Below, one piece after another: positions 41,668-53,389 of a stretch of 64,000 nucleotides of DNA. Position 1 is the stretch's first letter. Every line of letters starts with the position of its first letter. A model generated the notes under the pieces. It was not told the origin of the DNA. It saw only the letters and a list, made by a program, of their open reading frames with translations, and made no database searches. Position numbers and translations under genes: made by a program. The stretch is taken from assembly GCA_029204225.1 (NCBI GenBank), contig MU832077.1, forward strand, positions 24,361 through 88,360. The letters are read 5' to 3'. The stretch comes from Diphasiastrum complanatum. Lineage: Eukaryota; Streptophyta; Lycopodiopsida; Lycopodiales; Lycopodiaceae.

Positions 41668-42286
41668 ATGGCGATGAGAAGAAGACCGAGATCCTTGATA
41701 TGCTCTGCAATTTTTTATAATGAGAGGGAACACAATGGCACATGGATTGCCCGTGAATATCATAAGGCTTCTTGGGTACTGATGCATCCATCGACGATGG
41801 GGGTTTTTCGTCAAAAGAAAAATGCCAAGTATACATTCAGATCATATTGAATAGGTCGGATTATTGATTTCAAAGTATCTCCAGGAGGACAAACCATTTT
41901 AGACGTGCTTGTTCAACATGTTTATATGCATTCAGAACTTAATGTGGATGCTGTAAATCCACATGATTTTCAAAAATGTAACTGTAAGTATCTTAATCTT
42001 TTGGGTTGCTTGTCATTTTTAACATGTAATTGTATTTATGAATGGGAGCTTATTATGATTTTGTATTGCAAATCTATATCCTTCAAATATACATGAATGG
42101 GAACCTGTGGTGTTTCTTTAAGGTATTATAGATGTCATCCATTTAGAAATTGACAAATTGCAATATAGAGGACGAACAACAAAAGAGCTTGCAGAATTTG
42201 GAATATTTTTTTATGATGCTATATATATTCCAGACATAAATGGAAGAATGAGAAAACTAGAGTGTATACCTCTATCTAATTTTTAA
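41668..42286 (+). pseudogene. Unrecognised two-exon gene with in-frame stop
   Basis: Exon 1 (to 41983) encodes NGTWIAREYHKASWVLMHPS and, after a TGA at 41848-41850, stays in frame through IGRIIDFKVSPGGQTILDVL and VDAVNPHDFQKCNC. A strong donor GTAAGTAT follows at 41984. The acceptor TTTCTTTAAG ends at 42122. Exon 2 (42123-42286) keeps the phase: DVIHLEIDKLQYRG, ELAEFGIFFYDAIYIPDING, LECIPLSNF and TAA. Correct phase across a good intron shows it was once coding. A TAG upstream (about 41600) shows more damage or an unseen exon. I do not recognise the family. Confidence 0.55.
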
Positions 42287-42410
42287 GATAACGTGTGGTG
42301 GATTGTACCTGATTGCGTGGTAATGTAGAAGTGTGCAAGAAACTTCTCGAGTGAGCAGCATATTGAGCGGTTGGTTGCTATGGTGCTCATGTGGTGTTCT
42401 CGTGAGGATC

Positions 42411-43640
42411 CTATCGTGATTCATAATTGACGTGTCGAGCAGGTAGGACTTTGTGGGGTTGTTTTGGGCAATCTTTGAAACTATGCTTTCTGACACAGTC
42501 GGGACACTCGGCGTGGTACTTGGTCTTGACTTGGCAATTAACCATGAAATGGCCGGTTTCACCACAGATGAAACATCTAGTGTGCAATGGCACTTGTATA
42601 ACGGCATAGCCATCTTGTATGGCTAATGGTTCTGAACTTTCAGGTGGATATTCATGATAAGTCAAGGAATGTCCAGATGGTGACGATTGTTCTTCATATC
42701 GTTGGATAGTATGTGCTTGGATAGGCTGATATGAAGGACAAGCATCATTAGGATGCATAGCCCAGTAGTGTGGGCACCATATTGGTTTTTGTCTATAAGG
42801 TACCTGTGCAAGGTTTGGCTGACCAGACATACTTCTTTGGATAGACTTCAGGGTAGTTTGAAGCTCATTGGTGAGTTTCTCCATTTATAGTTGGTGTTGC
42901 TTATTAAGCAACTCCAACTGGGATTTCCAAAGCTGATCTTGGGTGTCCTCGATTGGCTTCGACTCATGGACAGGAGCACGTGGTGCTCTCCTTTCTCTGG
43001 ATACATCAACATCTGATCCTTCATCTTCCTCTTTGATGGCATCAGACATAGCTAACTTTAGCCTCATATATTCATCATTGAATTTAAGCTCACGTCTGAT
43101 TCATCTTGGAAGGCTGACTAAGAACCAGATAATGAGCATCTGTTCAAAGGGCTATTCTTGTACTTGACTTTTGAGACATTTGAAATCTCGATATAGTCTC
43201 GTACACGTTCTTCTTTTGTCATCTTGATGTTACTTAATTTGACAAAAGGACATTCGATCAAGAACTATGGCTTAAAACGCTTGATAAAGGACTCTTTCAA
43301 AATTGACCAGTCCGTCTTACCTTTATGATCGAGGTTAAAAAACCAGTCACGTGCTTTAGCTATCATGGACCATAGCGTCTGGAGATGTTTCACCGTAAAC
43401 GTCACACACATTCTCAAAGATTTGCAAGAATCTCTGAGGGTTCGAACTACCGTCAAACTTTGGTAGATCTAACTTGGGTGTTCTTTTCTCATGATGAGCA
43501 CCATGGGTTGCAAAAACGCCATTAAGGTGGGTTCTGGCCTGTGAGGGTTCAGTACCATAAAAATGGGCTTGTGCTCGTGAAGACTCGGCTCTATCAGGTT
43601 CTTATTCTATGAATGGATTTGTGGATGGCTCGTGGAGTTG
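42411..43640 (-). pseudogene. Ty3-type retrotransposon gag
   Basis: On the minus strand: LDLPKFDGSSNPQRFLQIFE (about 43470-43410), then in another frame ARDWFFNLDHKGKTDWSILK and SFIKRFKP (to 43265), MTKEERVRDYIE, and a 157-codon frame (42884-42411). That frame has an intact CCHC knuckle CFICGETGHFMVNC and a second Cys-rich motif CPDCVRKHSFKDC. This is the classic Ty3/Gypsy gag order. There are several frame changes. No protease or RT follows on the minus strand. Confidence 0.75.
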
Positions 43641-43807
43641 GGACCGCATTCGGTAGAACCTATGACATCTGATTTGTTCAGCTGTAGGGGACCTTACCTA
43701 GTATGGATAATCTTCTGGGATTTCAAGATCTGTATGAGGGTCCATTGGGTACTGTTGTGTCTTTTTTGTATTGGGTATGAGTTTCTGATATTTTTTTATT
43801 TTTCAAG

Positions 43808-43834
43808 GTTATATATATATATATATATATATAG
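43808..43834. repeat. (TA)n microsatellite
   Basis: About 12 TA units. Confidence 0.9.
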
Positions 43835-43959
43835 GGCTAATAGAGAAGGTAAGGTAGAGACTCGGTATGAAAAATGCTTCGTATTGGTATAAGTTTTATT
43901 TTTTGAAATTTCTTTGCTGAATTTCTTTTTTCAAACTCTAAGGCTTTGGGAAGATGGTG

Positions 43960-44740
43960 GTTCGGTCGAAATGACAATTAGAGGTCTCGTTTGAAAGTTA
44001 TGTGGGTTGGTCTTGATTCGGTCCGGTCAAGATGGGAGTTAATTGATTTGGTCGAGAATTGACGTAATTGCCTCGGTCGAGATCTGATCGCATCCTTCGG
44101 TCGAGAACTGAACCAAAATCTTCGGGCGAGATTAGACTGGAGCCTTCGGTCGAGATGCCAACGGAAGCCTTCGGTCGAGATCTGACTGGAGCCTTTGGTC
44201 GAGATCTAACTGAAGTGCTCTGGTTGAGATTTGAAAGGAGTGCTCTGGTCGAGATCTGAAAGGAGTGCTCCGTTCGAGATCGGACATGAGTGTTCCGGTC
44301 GAGATCATAAAGACGGCTCTGGTTGAGATCTGAAAGGAGTGCTTCGGTTGAGATCTGAAAGGACTTCTCTGGTCGAGATCGGACAAACGGCTCCAGTCAA
44401 GATCTGACTGGAGGGCTCCGGTTGAGATCTGACTGGAGAGCTCCGGTTGAGAACTGATTGGAACACTCCGGTTGAGATTTGACTGGAATGCTCCGGTTAG
44501 GATTTGACTGGATCGCTCCGGTTGAGATTTCAAAACAAATTTTGTTTTTTGTAAGCACCTGCGACGGTCGAGATGGTAAGAAAGAGAGGCTCGGCTGAGA
44601 TGGGAGAGAAGGTGCTTGGCTGAGATGTGAGAGAGGGTGTTCGGTTGAGACGTGAGAGAAGGAGGAGTCGGCTGATACGTGAGAGAGGGTGTTCGGCTGA
44701 GACATGATAGAGGGCGCTCGGCTGAGACATGAGAGAAGGA
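43960..44740. repeat. 24 bp minisatellite in two sub-families
   Basis: From about 44040 to 44560 some 20-22 copies of a 24 bp unit of the form CGGTCGAGATCTGACTGGAG plus four bases, with drift to GGTTGAGATCTGAAAGGAG. From 44560 to 44740 there are six or seven copies of a related unit CGGCTGAGA(T/C)GTGAGAGAGG of 24-27 bp. Since 24 is a multiple of three, long open frames appear on both strands. The 257-codon minus-strand frame (44905-44132) is an eight-residue repeat such as ISTGALQSDLNRS. Confidence 0.9.
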
Positions 44741-45409
44741 GGAGTTTAGACCACAGAAATCAGTAGGATCTAAGTCGTTAGGCACCCTCTTTACAATCAT
44801 AGTTTTGAGAGCATGGAAAATTTTCATTGATTTGGGAGCATGGAGTAACAGAGAAAGCCCCCATGATTGGATGTGATCTCCCGTTGAAATGGCCCTAACA
44901 AGCAATCGCTTGTTTTAGTTTTTGTCGGATCTACTTTTGTTTCTCGGTTAATCTTGCACAGAGCATAGGAAGTGTATTATTCTATGAGGACAATCTCACA
45001 ATCTGTAAATTGTTAATAATTTTCAATTGAGAGCTCTGATTATTCTTTAGAACTATAAGACTCTCATCAATAGTACTAAAAATCTCATTTCTTGGATTAT
45101 CCCACTTGTATACTTTATCATTCAGATGACAAAAATGGTTGATCGTTGCACTAAATAGTTTACTCTCCTCTACTATTGAATATCATCTTTGTACAAAGAG
45201 GATTCATCTATATGTGCAAAAGTTGATGGTAGCTTAATCTCCTTTGGTATCTTTGTAAGATTTGATGATTGTGGATCTAAGTAATGAAGTACTTGCTCGG
45301 TTAGTTGGTCCTCCATCAATCATTGTTAACATGTTACCATCGTCTGTAATTTCTACAGGTTCATTAACCGATGGGTTTGGTATCCATTTTGTTTGAATAA
45401 GTTCAGCAG
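44741..45409. other. Spacer between minisatellite and gag fragment
   Basis: AT-rich. The minus strand has short coding-like stretches (for example IINNLQIV near 45010) that may be decayed Ty3 sequence, but no motif is firm. Confidence 0.35.
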
Positions 45410-45649
45410 CTATATAAGAAAGATATAACGTTGTCTGGCTTGATTAACTGGGTTGAATGCGCATTTAAAAGATTCATGAGAAAATCTATTGCTAAACACA
45501 CATCTAGACTGATATTGTGTTTGAAAAGGGCCCTTATTCGGACATTCATTCCCAGTGTGATTTCTCCTACAGATAGAACACCACACGCTCTCTCTTCTTG
45601 GGTATGTATTTCTGGGTTTGAAGATTTTTGAAGGTCTTTTGAATCTCAT
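45410..45649 (-). pseudogene. Ty3-type gag nucleocapsid fragment
   Basis: Encodes CSICRRNHTGNEC, then CVFSNRFSHESFKC. The double Cys/His layout is like that of the gag at 42411-42530, though the first knuckle has three instead of four residues before His. It is short and isolated, probably a second diverged gag. Confidence 0.5.
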
Positions 45650-48035
45650 CTAACTGACTCTTATGAACTTTATTCATTTTTTCGAACTCATCCCGCATAT
45701 CCATAGTGCGTGATATTTCAATAACATTCACACGTGTGAAATATAGTAGCTTACTGGTTTTGTATGGACATCAACAATACTTTATTATTCATATCTAATT
45801 TTGTCAAGTTCTATTAGAGTTTAAAGCTTCTATGCATTGATAGTGCTAGTTTTCTACATTGTCAATGGTGCTAGATGTGCTATCTTAAGTAATCAGGTAG
45901 AAACTGTGTAAGCCTCATGGTGAATCCCAAAAGATGGAATGACCATGTAGGAACTAGTATTTCTAGGCAAGGTAATAAATGCAAGTAGGCCCCTCTTAGA
46001 AAAGTAGAGTGAGCCACCTTTTGATGGTGACATCTAATGGAGGGCATAATTCCACTTGTACTTTGTGTAATGAAATGCCACTAGGATGCCACCTAAGAAG
46101 CTCTCTTGCTTATTTAAGAGACTCCCTCTTTGTAGAAGGGAGGATTTTGTAAATGTACCAACTCCATGCTGAAATGAGAAGATCTTCCATGAGTTTTGAT
46201 GCATTCTTGAGCTCCTTGATCATTCTTGTTTCTTGGGTGACGCATTAATGATCTTGCTCTTCCATTTCCTTTGTGTGTGGTTGTGGTTTGTAGAGTGGAT
46301 TAGATTTCCTGCTTTCCTAGAGTGGATTACTTTTCATTTCTTGTTTGTGGATTAGTGTAGGAATCAACATTCAGGTAAACTAAATAGGCTAGAAATGTGG
46401 TATAAATCTTGGATATCTTCCAACATTCTAGTTCTTGATGTTTTTGGGATGTCCAAGAATCAAAAGACTGGTTGGTCTTTTTTATTCTTGGACTTCTAAA
46501 ATGCTGTAGATTAGTTTTTTGTTTAAGTTCTGTAGATAAATGCAGGTGTATGCAACTCGTTCTTAGAGTAGGTAGTTGTAGAAATTGTTGAACGTTCATT
46601 TGGGCTGCATGCTGATCTGTAAATGAATGTTCATGGCTTGCATCTCTGTTTGAGTGTGAGTGCTTTCAAGAGAGAATGACCCTTAGTGTCCTGTGACAGA
46701 CACATGACAAAATACTACAAAGATAATCAGTCCATTTTTGCCTGGCCTGGGCATTGTAACAAATAAGAAAACAACAAATTAATGTCCAAACGAGCCTGGT
46801 AACAAGCAGAGATAGTTTTGAAACTAAGAAGAAGCAAAGAACTAGTAAACAAATCCTCCCAAGTAGAGGATCTGTCAACATTTGACCTGTTGCCGCTTGC
46901 ACAACTCACATTTTGAAACGTTACATGTTGCAACACTACCTTTGATCCAATCCGTACAAGCAATTCGAAACATTTTCAGATCCGTTCATAGTTCAGAATG
47001 ACCCGCACACACCCTCCACACGTCCTACATATATCCTCAGCTCCTCCTACATTCTCCTCTACCCACAGTTTACCCATCGTCCCCAACTCCCTTCGTCACC
47101 ATCTCAGCTATTCTTGTTCCTAACAAATATAATATATCTTTGTTGAGTGCGTTTGTAATTAGGTCTACAGTCATGTCTGGGTATTCGACAAATAGGTATT
47201 TTCTCCTCGCTTTATCCAACTTCTGTTGTTTGCCATCAAGAATGTGATCAATCAGTGATAGAGAGTTCATTCTCTTTTTCCTTTTGCTTCTATTGGCACG
47301 TGTACACCATGAGTGTCAGGCCCTCCTCCTCGTTCTCAACTTCTGTTATATTAACTTGGTCAAGAATATATTGTTTGACGGCTTGTTTTTTTATGCAATC
47401 ATGCACCATGTGTCTTGGTCCCATCACAGGTTAAGTCCATTGGGTTATGTCTTAAAGGTCATGTCTTCCAAACATGGCCCCCAAGTTGTGGCCAGAACCA
47501 TGACCTAATGATCACTTCATTATTTGAATAGCCTATCCATAAAATCTGATTCCATATCCCTATCTGAAATGCAACTCCTTGCCTCAGCGGTTTTGGAGAC
47601 AGTACGAGTTTTGGAGCGCCTATCAAGGGCCAGTACAAGTGATGCCTAAAATGTATCTCCCTACCCCTGTCTACGTTGTGACTTCCGGGCCCCAATTAAA
47701 CTGTGACTACTTGCCTTCAATGAAACTCTCTACCTAGATGAAACTCTCTCTGCCCCTGCTGCCTACATTCACTTCCTGACCTCAACTAAAATGTGACTCC
47801 ATGTAGTTGCCAAAAATGTGACTCCCTAGATCACTATCTAAAATGCAATACTTTGCCTCAATGCAACTTGAGCCAGCTTCAAGTTGTTGATTTCCAAAAA
47901 CTTGAAGTAACTTCAAGTTATTAAGTTTCAATTTTGTTTTGTTGATAGTGATGTGCGTCTCTTCCAATACCTATCTAGTAAATAAGTGTTTGTCCTAAGC
48001 CTTTTAATCATTGTATAAGGACCCAACCATCCAGG
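45650..48035. other. Intergenic DNA, possible LTR and Copia tail
   Basis: 46080-46370 looks like an LTR promoter and R region (GCTTATTTAAGAGACTCCCT, then a T-rich leader), but no partner repeat is present. On the minus strand 47270-47070 encodes DKARRKYLFVEYPDMTVDLI and TNALNKDILYLLG, faintly like the end of a Copia RNase H. Neither is strong enough to call. The rest is featureless. Confidence 0.35.
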
Positions 48036-48039
48036 CCTA

Positions 48040-48850
48040 AATTTTTTTTGCTAATTTTATTTTCTTTAAAGGATAACGAGCTTAAAGCTTTACACTTTTG
48101 GGTCTTTAAAAGCACATCCTTAATATAATTTTTTTGGTTAATATAATCTGAAAACTTTAGAAAACATTGTTAATCTGGGACTAGGAGTATTTCAAGAATA
48201 TCGACCATATAAAGTTTGAAATGGATTCTTGAACAATCAATGTATGAAAAGCATGTAGAACATAGAGAGAGTACATTGATACATAGAGAGAGTACATTGA
48301 TATCATCTATTCAGCCTTGCAATCTCAACTCAAATCAAGTTCGAGTTGATGTTTTGATTGACATTTTAAACGCATGAATTCAAGCCTATACTAAAGGATA
48401 GGCACTTGGTTGGAGGCAATTTCTTATGCAACTCCTTCACATTTCTTTTCTTATATGCATAAAACTTTCTACTAATGTCATTTTCTTTGAAGGTTAATAA
48501 ACATAAAGTTTCGGACTTTCTGTGAAGTTTTTAAAAATACATCTTTATAATAATCTTTCTTGTTTTTTTGTTGTGTAATCTATAAATTTTGTAAAATTGC
48601 CATTACGTGCATATAATTGTTGAGCAATTTTAAAGTTCAAAAAATATTGTAAGAGTCTAAAACTAGGTGGAAATAACATATGGTTTTCTGTTATTTTCAA
48701 CTTGAATCAACTTTGAGAATGATTTAATTGACTATTTTTAAAGCATAAATTTAAACCTATATTAAAAGATAGACACTTGGTTGAAAGTAATTCCTTATGC
48801 GATTTTATGCCCCTGCTTAAAATATTTTCTTTAGAATCTTTTTGTTTTTG
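48040..48850. repeat. Diverged direct repeat, period about 400 bp
   Basis: Blocks recur in order. TTTTCTTTAAAGGATAA.. (48060) and TTTTCTTTGAAGGTTAATAA (48480); AAGCACATCCTTAATATAAT (48110) and AAATACATCTTTATAATAAT (48533); CCTATACTAAAGGATAGGCA (48385) and CCTATATTAAAAGATAGACA (48757), each followed by CTTGGTTG(G/A)A. Two full copies and a partial third start. Non-coding. Confidence 0.7.
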
Positions 48851-49299
48851 AGAGCCCTAGAAGCCCTATGACATTTCCCTTCTTGCAAAATCTTGTTCAT
48901 AAGCAAGGTATAGTGTAGAGAATTTATGATTAAAAAACAATGTTTTATGATAAATGGTAGAACTCAAATCCCATACAATGAATTTTTAACTCTTTTATTT
49001 ATAAGAATCATTTTTTCATTTGAATTCACAAGATTACTATAAGCTACATATTATCATACTATTTACAAAAGCCAAGGAAGAACATCCATTTGTCAAAAAT
49101 AACATTAATGAATTGTACCATAATTGTTCATGAATGTCACGACTCAAATCTCACATAAGAAACTTTTGTACCAAGGCCTTTAAAAAAATTCTCATGTCTT
49201 TCTCGCTGAAGTTTGAGGAATCTTTTGATGAACATAAATCTAAAAGATTGAAAGTCGTCAAAACATCGCCTCGACTTTTTTTTTTTTTTTTTGTGATAC
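48851..49299. other. AT-rich intergenic DNA
   Basis: No feature recognised apart from a 16 bp T run at about 49276. Confidence 0.45.
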
Positions 49300-50694
49300 T
49301 CACATAATAGATTTTTTTGATGAGCATTCACAGAGTCTATAAGGCAGAAACAAAGAATAAGTAAAATTAATCAAATGTTTATATTCGCAAGAATCTTTCA
49401 ATGGCTCTTGCCCCAATCGATTGTTTTCGATATAATACGGTATGCTTGGAGCATCTCTAACACGAAGCAAATATGGCCAAAGAATTGTGTTCAGAAAATC
49501 AACTTCAGAACAATTGTTAAAGGGATGAAACAAAATCCCATTACCAGGTGGATTTACACAAGCTTTGTATGGAGCATCATCAATCAACAAAGTATTGATT
49601 GGAAGCATTTCGTAGCATCTGTTCCAAAGGTAGCTCAATGGATTGAAAAAGGCTCGAACTTGTCGGTTTCTGGGCATTCTATACTTTGTCTCACTAAAGC
49701 ATTTTGTTTGATTCCAAACAATATGAAAGTTATAACGTCGTTTTCCAATTACATTAAAAAATGTAACACATTCTTGGATGATTTGCATTGTCATAGAGCT
49801 CCAAATTCCGACTTCAAAATGTTGGAACAAATAATCCAATAACAACTGTTGCTCCTCTACGCAATTGAATCGTGCTATCTCCAAGCATGAAGTATGCACA
49901 TTCACTATTTGGTTTTCCTTGCCATTTCTTCACAAGAAGTCCATTCAAGTTAAGTATTATATATTTCATAGGCCGATGACACATTGATAGTCCCAATCCT
50001 GCAATACAATCACATTGCAAATTAAAAAAACAAACGTGCCATTCATTGAACTTTAGTTTGATTTTATAACTAGATACATTTATAATCATCTTTTTGATAG
50101 GACTTCGCAACAAGAATTGTCACTCCAAAGAACTTCATAATAGACTGAATATCAAAAATTTTATTCTATAAATGTTTCAAATTCATTGATAGTTGCAAAA
50201 TCCATTTTGTCCAAAATTTGTTGAAGCTCTACATTACTTTTGGAGCATGCATATGGTCGATGCAATATGTTTCCATGAGTAGGTTTGAATCTATAAAGAG
50301 ATCCAATCCTAGCTTTACCAAAACTCGTATTCAAAACAATTCTGATCTTTTCATCCAAATAATGAAGAGCATAATCACATTGAATGTTTGAATTACTTGG
50401 ACATTTCAATGGACCTTTTCCACTTCCATTATCCATAGTAGAAGAAGAATCAACAATAGAACAATCCATTGAAAGTGATTCAAAGAAATCAATGTCACCA
50501 CGCTTGACAAGTGAACAACCAATCTCCTCATTTGTGCTTGTAGCACATTGCAATGTTTGAAAATACTCCTCAGCATTATTTACAAACATATCTTGGTCAA
50601 TAGCATGCACATCCATATTTGTTTCTAATATTGCATCGTATTGTAAGTCTTGCACTTTGCATGAATTTATAGTCTCAAATTCAACTGCATCCAT
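49300..50694 (-). pseudogene. FCP1/NIF-type HAD phosphatase-like gene lacking catalytic residues
   Basis: The HAD exon begins after a clear acceptor (TATTGCAG, exon from 49998): MKYIILNLNGLLVKKWQG. After a frame change near 49900 it continues LDYLFQHFEVGIWSS, HIVWNQTKCF, AFFNPLSYLW, NTLLIDDAPYKACVNPPGN and LNTILWPYLL. The layout is that of plant FCP1-like phosphatases. The usual nucleophile motif DLNG reads NLNG and the motif III Lys (KPLxxLW) reads Asn. The DD of motif IV (LIDDAPYK) is kept. Upstream 50694-50161 is a clean 177-codon acidic frame that may be its 5' exon, but no donor is clear. The frame change and lost residues suggest a dead copy. A pseudo-enzyme is the alternative. Confidence 0.65.
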
Positions 50695-51218
50695 TTTTTA
50701 AAGTCGTAATTGAGAACAGGCTGCTAAACAACACATGAGAATATAAATATAAAAACAATTTTCAAACTAATATAAAATTTACAGCTTTTATTTTAAATTT
50801 AACACATACCAAACTAACAAGTACAATTCAAAATCTCTATTAGAAAACAACTCAAAATATTTTCAAACTAGTCTAGACAACTCAAAATAAATTCAAGTAA
50901 CATCTCCGACATACAAAAAAAAGTACAAGAAGATCAAATATAATTTATGTCATGAAACTTATTTACTTCAAGTTTGATTCAAATGAAAGTACATCTTTTA
51001 CAAATAAACATCAACAAAAGTTGAAACTGTACATAATTAAAATCTTAATTACCAAGATTATGTGATCATTACAAATTGTGCATATAAACTTCATAAAACC
51101 ATCATAATAAAAATGAAACAACATTTCAAGACCAGAAATGATTTTTGAGATTTTAAATTTCATAAAAATATGAAAGGAATCAAAATTTGTTTACATAACT
51201 TTTTTCAAATTACATTTT
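50695..51218. other. AT-rich intergenic DNA
   Basis: No gene, repeat or RNA recognised between the HAD-like and DGQHT genes. Confidence 0.45.
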
Positions 51219-53083
51219 CTATTTTTGTGGAGGTTTTTTCAAGGCTTCAACAAAATATTGTTTCATAGCATTTTTAAGAATTCTTTCATCTTTGACTCTC
51301 GTGCAAAATTTTTTCAATGACAATTTTTTTTTTCAAATGATCAGCATCCTCCAATGGAAAAAAGTGAATGGATCCATCGATCAAGCCATCAAAGAGAACT
51401 GACATGTCTTTCTCCTTCAATCCTTGAACATGTCGCAATAAATGACCTTTCACAACAAACAAACAAACAAACAAAAATAATTTAAAATTAAGTAATTATT
51501 GTAGAATAACGTTTTACATATGATAAAACACTCACCTGATATAATTGACATCTCAGTTGGATTATCGCTTATTTCACCAGAACTGTTTCGTAACCTTCCT
51601 AGCCTCTATAGCTGACAATTTTTTTTTCATTTCTTCCAGTTTTCATCCTTCAAATAGACCCAATTGTATACTTCTTTTGGATCATTTTTTCTCAAAACTC
51701 AACATGCTTCTGAAATTCTACACAACATAAATAAAGATGCATTAGTTATTCTATAATAATCATTTGAAAAAAAAAAACATTACTAGCAGTAATTATCTAA
51801 ATCATAAAAGAAGATATACCTTCCACTCTTCAGGAGCTTGTCCACCTTTTTGATTTCTTTTGGGACGACCCAATGACTTCCATTGTAGTCTTGCTTGCAG
51901 CAATTGCTCCATGTATGAGCTCTTTAACTTCCACTTTTTTGATATTTCATTAAGCGCCCTTGATATAGCAACACACTCAACAGGTGAAATCAAATGGCTC
52001 AAGATACGTGACTTTCGACTTTGGTAATATATTTTTAGAATATGTCCATTTTCAATTTTTTCACCTTGTTTCCGTAACAGCGCTAAAATATTTTTAGCCG
52101 CCTCGATTGTGTGTTGGCCATCAACTATATAAAAGCGAATATCTGGTTTATGTACATCCTCAACTCTTTGGACTTCCACCAATTGAATTGTACCGTCTTC
52201 TTTTTTACGAAATGGAATTAGATCAGCTGGTGCAGATATGATTCCAGGTGTTTGCAAAAAAGAAGCAACCATATCACTGCAGTACTTCGAATTGAAAGGT
52301 CTGCAATTGTATTGAGGAGGAGGCAAAACACACATTTCGACAGATATGTTTGCCGCCGTTTTTATCCCAAGAGGATAACAACGCTCATATTTCATTAGTT
52401 TGGCTATGGACTTTTTTATGAAATCAGGTTCAGTCGAATCCAACTGTGCCAAACGTCTTGGTGCAGACACATCTATGATATTTTCAAGCACCTCTTCCTT
52501 GCAATTTTTTTTTTTTGGTTGGTATAACATCGATCGTATCTTCATCGATCGCAGTAGCACTCCTTTTTCCTCTCGAAGTAGTAGCTTTTTTATTATTTTC
52601 CAAAAGTTCGTGTTTGGTTGTCTTATTTCTTTCAAGTGAAACAGTCAAACCTTTCTTATTCATTGCAGCACAAACATTTTTAAATCCATCTATGATATTG
52701 CTATGAGATAATGTCGAAATGCCGCAATGTAAACTCCATCCCAAAGTCGCACATGACGGTTTCGATCGATCTTCTATGAGATTCATCAAGTTTACATTGT
52801 ATGAACATACTGGCGCGTAAACATCCATGACGATGTTTTTTGATGATTCCACAAGAAGTTTTAATAATGCACTTCCTTTCTCATCAATTGTCTTACTCAG
52901 GTCCTTGGTGACATTTTGATGTGAAGCAACAAAAACAGTGACACGTTGAGGTCAATCAACAAAAACCATATCTGAAGGTAAGCAAGACATACCTCTATCA
53001 ACTTTTGGAGTACTTGATTTTGCTACAATCAGCATAGCTTCATGAGATTCTGGAGTACTTGATGTTGCTATGGTTGAATCCAT
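51219..53083 (-). pseudogene. Multi-exon gene with ParB-like DGQHT motif, frameshifted
   Basis: Start ATG at 53083 (MDSTIATSSTPESHEAM). A TGA at 52952-52954 interrupts FVD-PQRVTVFVAS in frame. The frame continues to a run of twelve A (52505-52516), where it must slip to enter EEVLENIIDVSAPRRLAQLD. Then 51820-52600 encodes RFYIVDGQHTIEAAKNILAL, the DGQH(R/T) motif of ParB/DndB-like folds, followed by a basic C-terminal part (SLGRPKRNQKGGQAPEEW) and a donor AAG|GTATAT near 51819. Further exons: about 51716-51590 (DPKEVYNWVYLKDENW, with stop and shift) and 51475-51219 (GHLLRHVQGLKEKDMSVLFD), with another slip at ten A. Function unknown; DNA or nucleotide binding is inference. Confidence 0.6.
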
Positions 53084-53389
53084 TTCATTTTCCTTTGAGA
53101 ATTTCTGACTTAGAAACATGAATGAAAGCACTCATCATTAAAAAAGACTTGATAGTACTACTTAGTGAATCAATAAACTGTCAAAAGAAGAAATATATAG
53201 GAAACTTATATAACACATATTCTTTGACATTGATCATTCGATTTGTTTCAAATGTATGCTTTTTACAATTTGAAATTTGTATAATAACAAGAACATAACT
53301 TGGGAATAAACACTTAAGACTTTTGGTTTCAATATATATTAAAAGATTAAAAAATATAATATTTGTATATTTTAGATTAGTCTGTTTGT
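53084..53389. other. AT-rich 5' flank
   Basis: Presumed upstream region of the DGQHT gene. No specific promoter element is supported. Confidence 0.35.

Noticed and set aside
44132-44905. 257-codon frame as a real repeat protein
   Set aside because: A 24 bp minisatellite leaves all frames open; no non-repeat domain or gene signal is attached.
46666-46963. Two overlapping 78-codon minus-strand frames
   Set aside because: Hydrophobic AT-rich frames with no motif or exon signal.
49375-49842. 155-codon plus-strand frame
   Set aside because: Antisense shadow of the HAD-like exon on the minus strand, whose motifs are clear.
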